Shown here: in pieces, positions 30,387-42,546 of the stretch
Layout of the letters: every line of letters starts with the position of its first letter
Position numbering within the stretch: position 1 is the stretch's first letter
Assembly (NCBI GenBank): GCA_011503125.2
Contig: WWBZ02000022.1
Location: 4,588,001 to 4,652,000, forward strand
Length of the DNA stretch: 64,000 bases
Source: Botryosphaeria dothidea
Taxonomy: Eukaryota > Ascomycota > Dothideomycetes > Botryosphaeriales > Botryosphaeriaceae
Direction of reading: 5' to 3'
Translations under genes and position numbers: made by a program
The notes under the pieces: generated by a model
Database searches by the model: none
Seen by the model: the letters and a program-made list of their open reading frames with translations, nothing else
Told to the model about the DNA's origin: nothing

Positions 30387-30898
30387 GGGAGGCTGGGAGA
30401 AGAGATGGAGGCTGCTGTGATGGGAGGAAATGCGAGTGCACGGATGCATGTGTTGGATGACAGTTCTGTCCGGATGGCTGCTTCAACTCCCCATGCTTCC
30501 GAGCACGATGTCCCAAACATATCGGACGCTAGTTGCCGCGACGGAGGGGTGGGTAAAGAAAGTTACAAGAATTTCAAGCCATTTACCAAATCATCAACAA
30601 TGCTGGAGAACCCTCGGGCAGAACTGGAAGACTCGGGCAACTTGGCGCGCGAGGCAAGTTAAGAAAGCTGCTCTTCATTGTGAAGCCACCAACTAAACCT
30701 CTCCTTCCGCTGTTGTGTTGGCAACTCCACATTCGCCCCTGGCAAACACTTTCTCCCTGCCTTCCTTGACCCTCGTCGTCTTTGGACGCAAAGACAAACA
30801 CTTCACGAAAGAGCCACACCCGCCCACCGAAAGCATCATTTCCCCGACATCATAACCCCCCGCGCAACCACGGAATCCCTCACTCCTCGACTTGCAAC
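30387..30898. other. intergenic region with hairpin element
   Basis: Contains the diverged hairpin copy at 30422-30491. The remaining 400 bp upstream of the coiled-coil gene shows nothing specific. Confidence 0.5.
30422..30491. mobile_element. MITE-like hairpin element, copy 3 (diverged)
   Basis: The right arm GTCCGGATGGCTGCTTCAAC plus TCCCC matches the terminal repeat of copies 1 and 2. The left arm is degraded (GGGAG...CACGGATGCATGTG). The middle has no coding capacity. It sits 35 bp past the DUF952 gene, so it could form part of that transcript's 3' end. Confidence 0.5.
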
Positions 30899-31804
30899 AT
30901 GGAGACAACGCCAAACCAGCGCTTGGAGACATCGTTGCAGCACCACTGGAACAAGAGCTTCCACGCCGTCCTGGTAGAGCTTGAATGCGAGTGTCTCGAG
31001 CGCCGCGGCCTGCTCACTCCCGCAACGGTCCTAACAAGCCTGGAAAGGCTCGCGCGCGCCACGTCCGGTAACTACCCCCTCGCGTACGGATTGCTGCGCG
31101 GCGCCGACATCAAGGTCTGCACGAGCTGGGCCGAGTTCGAGGGTGTCCTTGAGGGGGTCTTGGAAGATCTTTTGGACGAGCACGCCGCTTCTCCTGTCCG
31201 AGGCTTTTTCGAGACTTGGGATGAGGGGCATTGCAGACACGAGGTGCGGCAACGGGCCGGCGATGCAAACGCTCGTGCCACTCCCACTGCCGCCGCAAGT
31301 GTCGCAGTAGCCGCTTCCACGACTGCTTTTCCGCCCGGCCATCAGGTCGTTCGCGGGATGCAGGCCCTTTGGAACCGCATTGCTGCTCTTGAGCTGGAGA
31401 ACGACGGCTTGAAGAAGACAGCGGTGCGGGAGAGGCGCGAGAAGACCCGCATCCAGCAGGAGCTGGACGCCCTCAAGCGCCGCAAGAACCCCACACCGGA
31501 AGCATCCGTCATCGAGCATGGCAACGATGGGCCGAAGCCTTCCAAGAACTCCGGTCCACCCGCCGAGTGCAGTGAACTTGACGCAGACCACCTGATGGAT
31601 GAGGAGAGGCGGCTTGAAGCAGAATTGGCGAGCACGTTTGCCGAATTCCAGGATCTTGCTGTTGACACCGCCAACGCTTTGCTCGCTTCTTTGCGCACCT
31701 CTGGCAAGGAACTCGTCCCCGGAGGAAACCGAACGCTCCGCCTTTCCTGTCATCGCCCACAGCTCGGATTCCGCTTCTCGAGACATCACCAAAACGGGCA
31801 GTAA
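30899..31804 (+). CDS. coiled-coil protein of unknown function
   Basis: An open frame of 301 residues with a good ATG. No known domain. Residues about 1-110 are a helical, acidic region (LVELECECLERRGLLTPATVL). A long coiled coil follows (about 155-195: MQALWNRIAALELENDGLKK...RIQQELDALKRR) and another helix around 225-255. The last 35 residues (after TSGKEL) lose coding character, while the next frame stays open to 31958. That second frame encodes a basic, Ser-rich tail (SVRKKVKVGTLKKLWGR...MRRSENRRKL) that looks more genuine. A single-base frameshift or unrecognised intron near 31700 is likely, so the true C-terminus may end at 31958. Confidence 0.6.
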   Translation: METTPNQRLETSLQHHWNKSFHAVLVELECECLERRGLLTPATVLTSLERLARATSGNYPLAYGLLRGADIKVCTSWAEFEGVLEGVLEDLLDEHAASPVRGFFETWDEGHCRHEVRQRAGDANARATPTAAASVAVAASTTAFPPGHQVVRGMQALWNRIAALELENDGLKKTAVRERREKTRIQQELDALKRRKNPTPEASVIEHGNDGPKPSKNSGPPAECSELDADHLMDEERRLEAELASTFAEFQDLAVDTANALLASLRTSGKELVPGGNRTLRLSCHRPQLGFRFSRHHQNGQ

Positions 31805-31958
31805 ACGCGACATCAACAGCGCTTCCGACGGCACTCAGGATAGTGTACGTAAGAAGGTCAAGGTGGGGACGCTCAAAAAGCTGTGGGGCAGGCCGATGTC
31901 ACGGATGGCCTCGACGATGCGGAGGAGCGAGAACAGGCGGAAGCTGAGGGAGACGTGA

Positions 31959-33353
31959 TTGGGTAGCCTACAATCAGAGTGGGGACTAGAAACTGGTCAG
32001 ACCGGGGCGAGATGATTCTCAAAAATGGTTGCATTGCTTTTTGCCCTTCGACTTTCTCGTTTGCGGATCGAGTCTGCTCGTGCTTGCTTTGTCGTATGGA
32101 GATGAGAGAAATAGTGAGAAGGGCGGTTTGCTTCATGTGGTCATCCTTGTTGGGAAATTGAATACATGATTCATGGTAAATCAACGCGTCCTCTAATGTG
32201 AATCTTATGGTCATGAAAAGTATTTTCGAGTCTTGGAACCGGTACCGGTAGAAGCAAATAGGAACAAATAGACGTGCTTTTATGCTCTTTACTACTCAAG
32301 TACTAAGGGTCCTACCTCCTAGCCTGCACCTGTTGGCCCACACACATAAGGCGCCGTGCGTACACGTCTATGCTCAGCGGGGAGGCCAGTTGGCCGGGTT
32401 ACGTCGTCACAAGGGTATCCATTTACTGCCTCTCTTCCGCCCGCTCAGTTCGCGTGAGTGGTTAGGGAGCGCGCTGTCCGCCGCCTTTGGACGATGAGAG
32501 AGCTAATCACACCATCCTCGGGCGTTTGGGTTACTGGATGAGAGCGGCGGCCAACCACTCTACCAGCCAGCCGTATGAGAGAGCGGTGGTTCACTGGCCA
32601 AGAGGTACCACGAGGCGCGGTTCGTGCTGCGATTGAGAGACAGAAGAGGGCTCTAAAGGGGGTGCAATACCGCCGTTGCTGCTCACCACTTACCCCGACT
32701 TGTACGTGTCTCGCTTCATATGTATGGGTGCGACCTGCGGCTGTGATACTACGAGTAACTTACGTTACGGGCTGCGGCTACACTTGCCGACTCTGTATAT
32801 GGTAACGAAGTCTGGCACATGTCTGCCGCCATCCCCTTCTCGAACCATCACCACCAAGTCCAACCAGGCCTAACCCCGCATCTCCCCGCCAGGCACCGGC
32901 AAACACCGCGCTCCCTCCCGCCTCAAACAGCCGCGGGCACGGCAGGAAGCTACGCCAACGAGCGGCGCCACAAAACGAAACCCTTCACATGCTCCCTCGA
33001 GCACGGGCAGATCACTTCCGAACACGGCGTAGGTCCAATTATGTGGCATGTGCATGCAAAATACATTTCCGCAGGAATGCCTCGGCCTATACAAACCAGC
33101 CGAAACATTTGTTATATACAACCAAAGAAAAGAATTTCCTACAATCTTCAGATGATGACGTAGAGAAGTAGAAAACGCTGCTTGGTTCATTTTCCCCATG
33201 ACATCAAGCCACGTGAAAAAAAGAGTGATCGAGAGAGATAGAGAGCCGTGTCGTTGTCGTCATATCCACGGAGGGGAAGTTTTTTTTTTTCCACGATCGC
33301 CAGATCCGCGTTCCCCTCGCCGCGTAACAGGCGTCAAGAAAGAAGATGCGCGA
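31959..33353. other. intergenic region
   Basis: 1.4 kb without a recognisable gene on either strand. No tRNA, repeat or element could be supported. Confidence 0.5.
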
Positions 33354-35017
33354 TTAGTTGCCCAAAGTGAAGATCTTGGAGGCGCAGCAGACGCTGTAGA
33401 AAGGAAGAAAAGGCAAATGTCAGGGATGGCCGCTTGCATGTTTCAGGGAGAGGGGAACACTCACAGGTAGTCGACACCCTTCAGCGAGCTGCAGCTGCCT
33501 TCGGACGGCCCGCCACCGCTGCTGCCGCCGGGCGACGAGCCGTAGCCGCCCGTCTCTCCGCCCGCAGCGGCCGTCACGGTGGTCGTCATCATTACAGTAA
33601 CCTGGCTAGGGCAGGCGGACCCTCCAGCAGGACCAGAGCCGCCAGTGCCGGCAGGAGAAGAAGGGACAGTGCTGAGAGTAGAGGGCGTGTCTGCGACGGA
33701 GACGGACGGGTTAGAAGGACTGCCATAACCGGGCGTGGTGTTTTGCGAGCCAGAGCCGGGCCCAGACGCGGACCCAGACCCAGCTCCGGACCCAGCGCGC
33801 GACTGTGTGATGGTGGACGTGACGGTGGTGGTTGGGGGGCATACTGCTGACGAAGAGAAAGGGGCCGTGCCGCCGCCACCCGGGGTTGGTGTCGACGCAC
33901 CACCGTAGCCGCCACCGCTGCGCGACGTGATCGTCGACGTGACGGTGACCTCGGCCGCGCATGCCGAGCCTGAGCCTGAGCCTGCGGAGCCGCTGGCACC
34001 TGGGCCGGAGCCGCCTGCCGCCGCCGCCGTGATTGTCGAAGTTACAGTCGTCTCGGGCGGACAGGCGCTCGCAGACCCAGGACCCGACCCTCCCCCAGCT
34101 CCAGACCCGGCGGTGATGGTGGACGTCACGGTGATTTCAGGGGGACACGCCGAGCCGCCGGACGGGCCGGGACCGTAGCCGCCGCCGCTGCCAGATGACG
34201 CCGTGATGGTAGACGTGACGGTCGTCGTTGGCGGGCATGCGCTGCTTGGCCCTGAACCTGACCCGGACCCAGACTGTGTGATGGTGGAGGTGATTGTGGT
34301 TTCAGGGGGACATGATGCAGGAGGACTGGCTCCGCCACCGGAACCAGAGCCTGACTGCGTGATTGTGGAAGTGACGGTGGTTTCGGGACAAGCGGACCCG
34401 GCAGGACCGGAAGCGCCGCGCGAATTTGTGAGGGTGGATGTGATATTTACAACAGAGGGGCAGGCGGAGGGAGATGATGCGGAGGGGGTCGCGGCAGGAG
34501 AAGAAGGGGCAGGGGAGGAGGAGGCAGGGGGAGGTGCATAACCACCTACAGAAGAACTTTGGGCTGCGGAGCTGGAGCTGGGGCTAGACGTACTGGTGGC
34601 TGCAGGAGAGGAAGCAGACGGCGAAGCCGCTGGAGTGCTGCCAGCCGGCGAGCTAGCCGGAGTGCTGGCGGGTGCTGAGCCTCCAGTGGTCGGACCAGCC
34701 CCGGCAGGCGCAGCAGTGGCGACGCAGGAGCAGATCTGCTGCGCGCCAGAAGAGGCCTGGAGAGCTGTCTGAACGTTGTTGTTGCAAGCCGACAGCACGC
34801 ACTGAGTGAGCGCCGGGTTGTTCGCGAGGGCCGAGGAAGACGAGCAGGCGCAAGCGAAGTCGGTCTCGACGGTGCAGCCAATGGACGACTTGGCGGCCAG
34901 CAGACAGGACTGAGCGCACGAGGGGACGAGCGACTGAGCGGAGCTGACACAACCAGCCTGAGCCGAGACGGTGGTGATGGCAGCAAAGATGCTACCGAGA
35001 ATGGTGAACGTCTTCAT
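33354..35017 (-). CDS. CFEM-domain cell-surface protein with CPPxTTVTSTIT repeats
   Basis: Two exons (35017-33465 and 33393-33354), 530 residues. Signal peptide MKTFTILGSIFAAITTVSAQA, then a CFEM domain with the eight-cysteine pattern (residues about 22-100: CVSS, CAQSC, CACS, CVLSACNNN, CSCVAT). A Ser/Pro/Ala stalk follows, then eight or nine degenerate repeats built on CPPETTVTSTIT with Gly/Ser spacers (about 200-480). The first exon seems to stop at 33461, but that TGA overlaps a GTGAGT donor. A CTGAC branch site and CTACAG acceptor lead to a 40-nt last exon (ending VCCASKIFTLGN). No hydrophobic GPI tail is visible. Fungal CFEM proteins bind heme or act at the cell wall; which applies is unknown. 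Confidence 0.8.
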
Positions 35018-37192
35018 GGTGCAGGAGCCGGTGACTGATCTGCAGGAAACAATTGAACGGCAGTGACAAAAGACCGGCCGATGAGACGAAACGGGAGCAG
35101 TAACAACGAGTGCTATTATATCCTCCCAACCCAGTGATGGCCTCGGCGAGGCACATGCCACCGAGTGACATTGGATTGCTCGTATCCCCCGCAGGCGTGC
35201 CTGTTGCCTCCATGCTGAAAGGGGCAGGGATGGGGACGATCGAGAATGTCGTCTGGAGGCGCGGCTAGGCGGACACGGGAAATGAGGACGTCACAGGAAA
35301 CATGAAGCGGGGAGCGACATGAGCAGCCGAAACGTTGCATAGCAGGGCAGTAGCAAGAAACAGTAGTGAGGACGGAGGAGTAGAGCAGGCTAAGGCTAAG
35401 CCTTCCCCGCATTAGCTTGGCCTCAAGAGGAGATGCGGGGAAGCTTAAAGTTTGGCTGCCAGGAACCAGGCACGGACCACAACGGTGGCTTTACCCTCCC
35501 AAGTTTAGCAGGTGTGACGGCCGGCATGAGACAGGCGCGCAGCCTCGGTGGATCGTGAAGCGCAATTTCACGTGGCGGCGCAGACAGCAGACGACAGACC
35601 GAGAAAAGGAGAAGCGCGACGCGCCGACCCTCGGTGCATTTTCCGAGCCAACTCGAATCGGAAGTGCCCTTGCTCTTGAGAAGTGCGCAATTGACCAATG
35701 GACAGGCGAGGAGAAGAAAGATGCCGGCTCTAGAGCATGTCCAGCTGTGGAGAGAGTACTGACGGCGCGGCGGCCCAGGCACCGATTCCTTTCAGAGAAA
35801 CATATGGTGGATGCGGGGACAGAAAGAAACACGATGATATGACGATCGAAGCTGACAGGGACCCTGACGCACGGAAAGCAGAGATTTTGAAAGAAGCCGA
35901 CCTGTGTTTCTGCAAGCTCCATGTGGCGCACATGTCCTTGCTTGCAGGCACATGTGATGGAGAAGTTCCAGCAGCGCAAGCGACCATCCGTCGAAACGAG
36001 CGCTCAACTCAAAGAAGCGGCTCTTGGAAGTAGAGCCGGCTCGAATGCAGATGCTATAGCGCGAGATCCGGGCTGGCTTGATATGGCGACTTATGGGTTT
36101 CTTTGGTTTAGTGTCGCACCAGTTGACGAAGGTTTGACTGAGGCCGACGAGCCGAAATTACGTATTCTACTAGAGCAGCGCGCTCGGATCTGACAAATCC
36201 CTGTCATGGCCGTGCGGGGAAAAGCTGCGATTGCGTGCGCTGAGAGTTGCAGTGGTTATAGAGGTAGGTGGATGTAGCTTTGTAAAATGATACAAACATC
36301 CGCTCTGTCGAACACGACGCAGCAATGGAGCCACAGCATCGATCCATGGAAGGCGCAACGCAGCGAGTCGACGACGATGACGACGGCACAGACGAGGTCT
36401 GGAGTAGATTTGTCGGTGATGCAGGCGAGGCTTCTCGGCGTGCGGCATGTGAAGTGGACCTCGGCCGTCTTTCTTCATCAAAACACCAAGCAAGCCGACG
36501 CAGAGTGGCACGCGCAACAACATCAGAATCGTAATCCCTCACGGACGGATCTGAGATGAAATCGACGTCACCCGCAAAGCAAGTGGGCAGCCCAGCCAGC
36601 TGGTGGAGGCCTCGCGAAACGGCAAGGTGGTCGTCGCACCCGAACACGGTCGCAATGCCGAGAACAAGGACGCAGAGAAGACCACATGGCGAGGCTGGCT
36701 GACTGTGCGGACGAAACAGAGATGGAAGAGGTCAATAGACGGAGGAGGGTCGGAGGGGACAGAGAGAGAAAGAGAGAGAGAGAGGGTCTGGGTGGCATCG
36801 GGACGCGTCGCCGACGCGGTGAAGGCGGTGGCAGAAAAACGCGCGGATGAGGTCATCAACACTCGCCGCCGTCCATCACCACCGCGGGGCATCAACTCCT
36901 TCGCCCGCCTCTCGCCTCTCGCACAGCGCCAGACTGAGCGTGAGGGATCGGCCCGAGTGCGGCCTCTGCAGCTGCTCACCAGTCCTTCCTCCGCGGGCGG
37001 ACAACCGCTTACCTATCCGCCTTGCCCTATTGCGTGAGCCCATCGGCACGAGATCCCGATCAGCCACCACCCGAGCCCCAGCAGCTTGTCTATACCTTAT
37101 AAGCCCCAGTTTCCTCGCTTTCCTACTCTGCACGCTACCTTTCATCTCTACTTTTCTTCTTGCTGTTGTTTTTTCATATTTTGCACCCACAA
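35018..37192. other. long intergenic region
   Basis: 2.2 kb with no recognisable gene. Contains a GA-rich microsatellite at 36761-36785. About 95 bp before the 5-oxoprolinase start is a CTTATAAG element that could serve as TATA box, followed by a T/C-rich leader. Confidence 0.5.
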
Positions 37193-40100
37193 TGGCTTCC
37201 GAAAAGAAATCCGAGCGGGGAATCCGCATCGCTATAGATGTAAGCCATCATCTCTCCTCTCCCGCGCCCTCCACTGACCCTTCGACTCAAGCGCGGCGGA
37301 ACTTTCACAGACTGCGTGGGAAACCCGGGCACTGGCAAGATGGAGGACGATGTCATCATCAAGCTGCTCTCTGTAGACCCTCAAAACTACGACGACGCCC
37401 CGCTCGAAGGCATCCGTCGCTTATTAGAAAAATTCACCGGCAAAGACATCCCTCGTGGCCAGCCGCTCGATACCTCTAAGATCGAGAGCATACGCATGGG
37501 TACCACCGTCGCCACCAATGCATTACTAGAGCGGAAAGGCGAGGACATTGCCATGGTTGTCACCAAGGGCTTTAAGGACTGCCTGGAAATCGGCAACCAG
37601 TCAAGACCAAACATCTTTGATCTGGCCATCCGAAAGCCCGAAGTACTCTACAAGAAGGTCGTAGAAATCGACGAGCGCGTCACTCTCGAAGATTACGCCG
37701 AGGATCCCGAGAGAAACGAAACCAAGGCCGAACCCTTGGAAAAGGCTGGCCCTGACGCCGACCTGGTCCGCGGTCTGTCCGGGGAGGCCGTTAGGATATT
37801 ACAACGTCCAGCTGAGGACAAAATCCGGAAACAGCTCCAAGACGTCTATGACAGCGGCCTCCGCAGTGTTGCCGTATGTCTCATGCACGGCTATACTTAC
37901 CCTCACCATGAGGCCCTCGTTGGCAAGATAGCAAAGGAGATTGGTTTTGAACATGTCAGCTTAAGCCACGAGCTCATGCCCATGATCAAGCTTGTGCCCC
38001 GAGCCACTTCCGCTTGCGCCGACGCTTACCTCACCCCGGCCATCAGGAAATACATTGACGGCTTCCAAAAGGGGTTTGCTGGCGGTCTTGGCACCGAGAG
38101 CGTGAAGAAAGAGGCCGGAGACAAGGGCGCGCGATGCGAGTTCATGCAGAGCGACGGCGGTCTTGTCGATGTCGACATCTTTTCTGGTCTCCGTGCAATT
38201 CTCTCCGGTCCTGCCGGTGGTGTCGTCGGGTACGCCCTCACCTCCTACGACCCGAAGACGAAGATCCCCGTCATCGGCTTTGACATGGGTGGCACAAGCA
38301 CCGACGTCAGCCGGTATGGTGCTGGAAAGTATGATCATGTTTTCGAGACTACTACGGCCGGCGTCACGATCCAATCACCTCAACTCGACATCAACACTGT
38401 GGCCGCTGGTGGTGGCAGTCGGTTGTTCTTCAGGAACGGCCTCTTCGTTGTTGGCCCCGAGTCTGCCAGCGCACACCCTGGTCCGGCTTGCTACCGGAAA
38501 GGCGGACCCCTCACCATTACGGATGCCAACTTGTTTCTGGGTAGACTCTTGCCTGACTTCTTCCCCAAAATCTTTGGCAAGAATGAGGACGAGCCATTAG
38601 ATGCAGAAGCGAGCAAGAAGCTCTTTGCCGAGCTGACCGAGAAGATCAACAAGGAGACCGCCGGCTCAAACAAGGAAAAGGAGATGTCGACGGATGAGGT
38701 GGCCTACGGCTTCATCAAGATTGCCAACGAGACCATGACGAGGCCAATCCGCTCCTTGACAGAGGCCAGAGGACACGACACTTCAAAGCATCGGCTGGCA
38801 ACGTTCGGTGGTGCTGGTGGTCAGCATGCTGTTGCTATCGCACAAGCCTTGGGTATTTCCCAGATCCTCGTCCACCGCTATTCTTCCGTGCTTTCTGCAT
38901 ACGGCATGGCGCTGGCCGACGTCGTGGACGAGAGGCAAGAACCGGAGTCGAAGGTGTGGTCCGATAAGGATGAGGAGGTTCGAAAATACCTGCAACGGAA
39001 GATGGAAGACCTGAAGAGCAAGTCTAGGGCAACACTCAAGGACCAGGGATTCTCCGAAGAGCAGGCCCACTTTGAAGAGTATCTCAACATGCGCTACCGG
39101 GGCACCGAGTCTGCGTTGATGGTTATCAAGCCGAATAAGGAGGAGGCTGACAAGGAATATGGTGGCGACCAATGGTCATTTGGCAAAGCTTTTGTCAAGC
39201 AACATGAACAAGAGTTTGGTTTCACCCTTCCTGACCGTGACATTATCATTGATGACGTCCGCGCGAGGGGTATTGGCAAGACTTTTGAAGGATTGGAGAA
39301 GACTGTTGACGACCAGTTGCAAGAGGTCAAGCCCAAGGATCTTCCCAAGGGCGAGAAAAGATATGGGACAACTTCGGTCTACTTCGAGGGCGGCAGGCAG
39401 GAGACGCCCATTTATAAGCTCGAGGATCTTTCGACTGGAGATCGCATCAAGGGCCCCGCCATCATTGCCGATGGTACTCAGACCATTGTTGTCACCCCGG
39501 ATGCCTCTGCTCTTCTCATCGACACTCACGTGGTCATCAACATCGGCGAGACCGACAGCCAGGAGAAGAAAGTTGACACGAAGGAAGTTGATCCCATTAT
39601 GCTCAGCATTTTTGCCCACCGTTTCATGGCCATTGCCGAGCAGATGGGAAGGGCTCTCCAGAAAACCAGTGTCAGCACAAACGTGAAAGAACGTCTGGAT
39701 TACTCTTGCGCTTTGTTTGATGCTGAAGGTGGCCTTGTTGCCAACGCTCCTCATCTTCCCGTTCATCTCGGCTCCATGTCGACCTGTGTCAGGAAGCAGG
39801 CCAGCATTTGGAAGGGAAAGCTCAAGCGTGGTGATGTGCTCGTCTCCAACCACCCAATGTTTGGAGGCACTCATCTTCCGGATATCACGGTCATCACACC
39901 GGCGTTCAGTGGAGACAACATCGTCTTCTATGTCGCCTCGCGCGCTCATCACGCCGATATCGGCGGTATCCTCCCGGGATCCATGCCACCCCACTCGAGA
40001 GAGCTCTTCCAAGAGGGCGCAGCCATCAAGACGGAGAAGCTCGTGTCTGAAGGTCATTTCAATGAAGAGCGTATCACTGAGCTTCTGCACAAGGAGCCTG

Positions 40101-41454
40101 CTCAGTATCCCGGATGCAGTGGAACAAGATGCTTGGCCGACAACATCAATGATCTCAAGGCTCAGGTTGCAGCGAACCAGAAGGGTATCAACCTCATCAG
40201 CACGTTGATTGAAGATTACGGAGAGGATGTCGTCCAGTTCTACATGCACAGCATTCAGAGCAATGCTGAGCGGAGTGTCAAGCATTTGCTCAAGCAAGTC
40301 AGCAAGGAGTTCGAAGGTCAGGATCTCTCGGCAGTAGACTACATGGATGATGGTAGCCCGATTCAACTGAAAGTTACCATTGATGCGGAGAAGGGAGAGG
40401 CGATATTCGATTTCGAAGGAACCGGCCCAGAGGTCTACGGTAAGCTTGTTACTGATTATTCAAGTTCGAAGAAGTACCCACTGATGAATTACAGGAAATA
40501 TCAATGCTCCGGAGGCTGTAACCTACTCTGCAATTATTTACTGTCTCCGCTGTCTCATCAAGGAGGACATCCCACTCAACCAAGGCTGCTTGAAGCCTAT
40601 CAAAGTCAAGATCCCCAAGAAATCCTTCCTCTCCCCCTCTGACAAGGCCGCCGTTGTTGGAGGCAATGTGCTCACCGTAAGTCTTCTCAAATTCGTCCTG
40701 CAACATCAGCCACTGACTTCCACCCTCGCAGAGCCAACGCGTTACCGACGTCGTACTCAAAGCCTTCCGCGTCTGCGCCGCATCCCAAGGCGACTGCAAC
40801 AACCTGACCTTCGGCTACGGTGGAAACGTGGCCGGGCAAGAAGAAAAGAAGGGTTTCGGCTACTACGAGACGATCGCAGGCGGCTCGGGTGCCGGGCCGA
40901 CGTGGAACGGGTCGTCGGGCGTGCACACGCACATGACCAACACGCGCATCACGGACGCCGAGGTCTTCGAGCGCCGGTATCCGGTCATCCTGCGCGAGTT
41001 CAGCATCCGGCCGGGCAGCGGCGGCGCGGGCCAGCACCCCGGCGGCGACGGCGTCGTCAGGGACATCGAGTTCCGCATCCCCGTCCAGGTCAGCATCCTC
41101 TCCGAGCGCCGCGTCTACCATCCGTACGGCCTCGAGGGCGGCGAGGATGCGCAGTGCGGCTTGAATATCTGGGCGAGGTATGTGGGTAGGGCGGACGTCA
41201 ATGCGGATACGGTCAGCAACGGCAACGGGGAAGGCGAGGTGGACAAGGAGAGCGAGTGGCGGTACATCAACCTGGGCGCGAAGAACACGGCGAGCATGCA
41301 GCCCGGGGAACGCATCATCATCAACACGCCTGGTGGTGGTGGATGGGGCAAGGTTGGTGAGGAGAGTAAGGTGGTTAAGCAGAAGGATCACAGAGAGGCG
41401 TGGAGGAAGGGAAGTGTGGCGACGAGATTAGAGACGGCGGAGACGTCACAGTAG
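37193..41454 (+). CDS. 5-oxoprolinase (ATP-hydrolysing)
   Basis: Four exons (37193-37240, 37292-40439, 40495-40676, 40732-41454), 1366 residues. It hydrolyses 5-oxoproline to glutamate with ATP in glutathione turnover. Hydantoinase A-type N-terminal half: IRIAID joined across intron 1 to [31 protein letters not shown], and the ATPase motif [15 protein letters not shown]. The hydantoinase B-type half runs from about residue 800 ([68 protein letters not shown]) and ends in [15 protein letters not shown]. Introns are 51, 55 and 55 nt, the first with a CTGAC branch site. The length is as usual for fungal bifunctional-looking oxoprolinases. No targeting signal. Confidence 0.93.
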
Positions 41455-42546
41455 GGTGTTTGTGATTGGTCGGGTCATGGCGTTTTATGGATTTGTAGCG
41501 GCATTTACCTTGGAGCTGTCTCAGAGAAGATGGAGAGAAGAGGAAAAAGAGTAGCTTTTACCAGGATATTTATTTTTACCTGCATGCCAAACTTACTGAC
41601 GTTCGGATCCATCGTTTTGTGCTGTCTCCTTGCGGCGCCAATCAGGATGTTCTTGCAACACGCTGCACCGCCACACTTGATGATCAGCAGTTGTTTCCTG
41701 GAAACATCCCATCATTCTCCATACTTGATGCCTAGATGTGCTCGACTTTATTATTTCAGATTCTTAGCACTGCTTGACTCCAACTTCAGTTTCGCAAGTC
41801 TTGTTCCATTTGCTTGATTCTCGCCTCATTCTTTGGTGGCCCGTAATCATCTCAACATCATGAGTATTAGCGTAGGGCCCGACGACGTGGGGAAGGGAGA
41901 CCAAGTCTGGGGGCTTCCGGGCGGCGAGGATGCGTGCGTGTTGTGGAGAGAGGATCGGTTGGGTTCTGAGAAGATTGGGGGAGGGTCGATGGTTGGGGAG
42001 TGCTATGTGCACGGCATGACGAAGGGGGGGGGGGGGGGGAGGGTGGATGTACACTTGATGAAAATTTCGCACGTGGAGTCCCGGGAAGTTCAAACGGAAA
42101 ACCGGGAAAGCGCAACTACTGTGCGCTCTGAAAGATAGACGAAACCATACGAAAATCGTCTCAGCAGTGCTTGCGGCTCCTCGATCTCACCCCTCCTATC
42201 TTACCGGGGTGGACACGCCTTTTAATTCGTGAGACCGGCTGCACCCTCGGCCTCCTCTAGCTTCCGCTTCTTCTGGCTTGGAGGAGAATTAAAGTCTCTG
42301 TGGGACTGAGGTAGAGCTCTTGCCACTGCGGAAACGCCTGCCTAGAGGTGTTCCAGCAATGTTTGCAGGCCGTTGAGCCCTCTAGGCAATTCCTGGGGAG
42401 CAGGTCCTTGGTGTCGAGATGCATAGAACACAAAAACTGCCCACTGTTGATTTCCCTTTTCTGCTACTTAGATTACACAGGTCACACACATACACACAAT
42501 AGCCTCCGGAGACGGGCGTTGGAACCTCTGCAAATTTATCATCACT
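41455..42546. other. intergenic region with G-tract
   Basis: Convergent 3' region of 5-oxoprolinase and aquaporin. A G-run of about 14 lies at 42026-42039. No gene supported. Confidence 0.5.
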
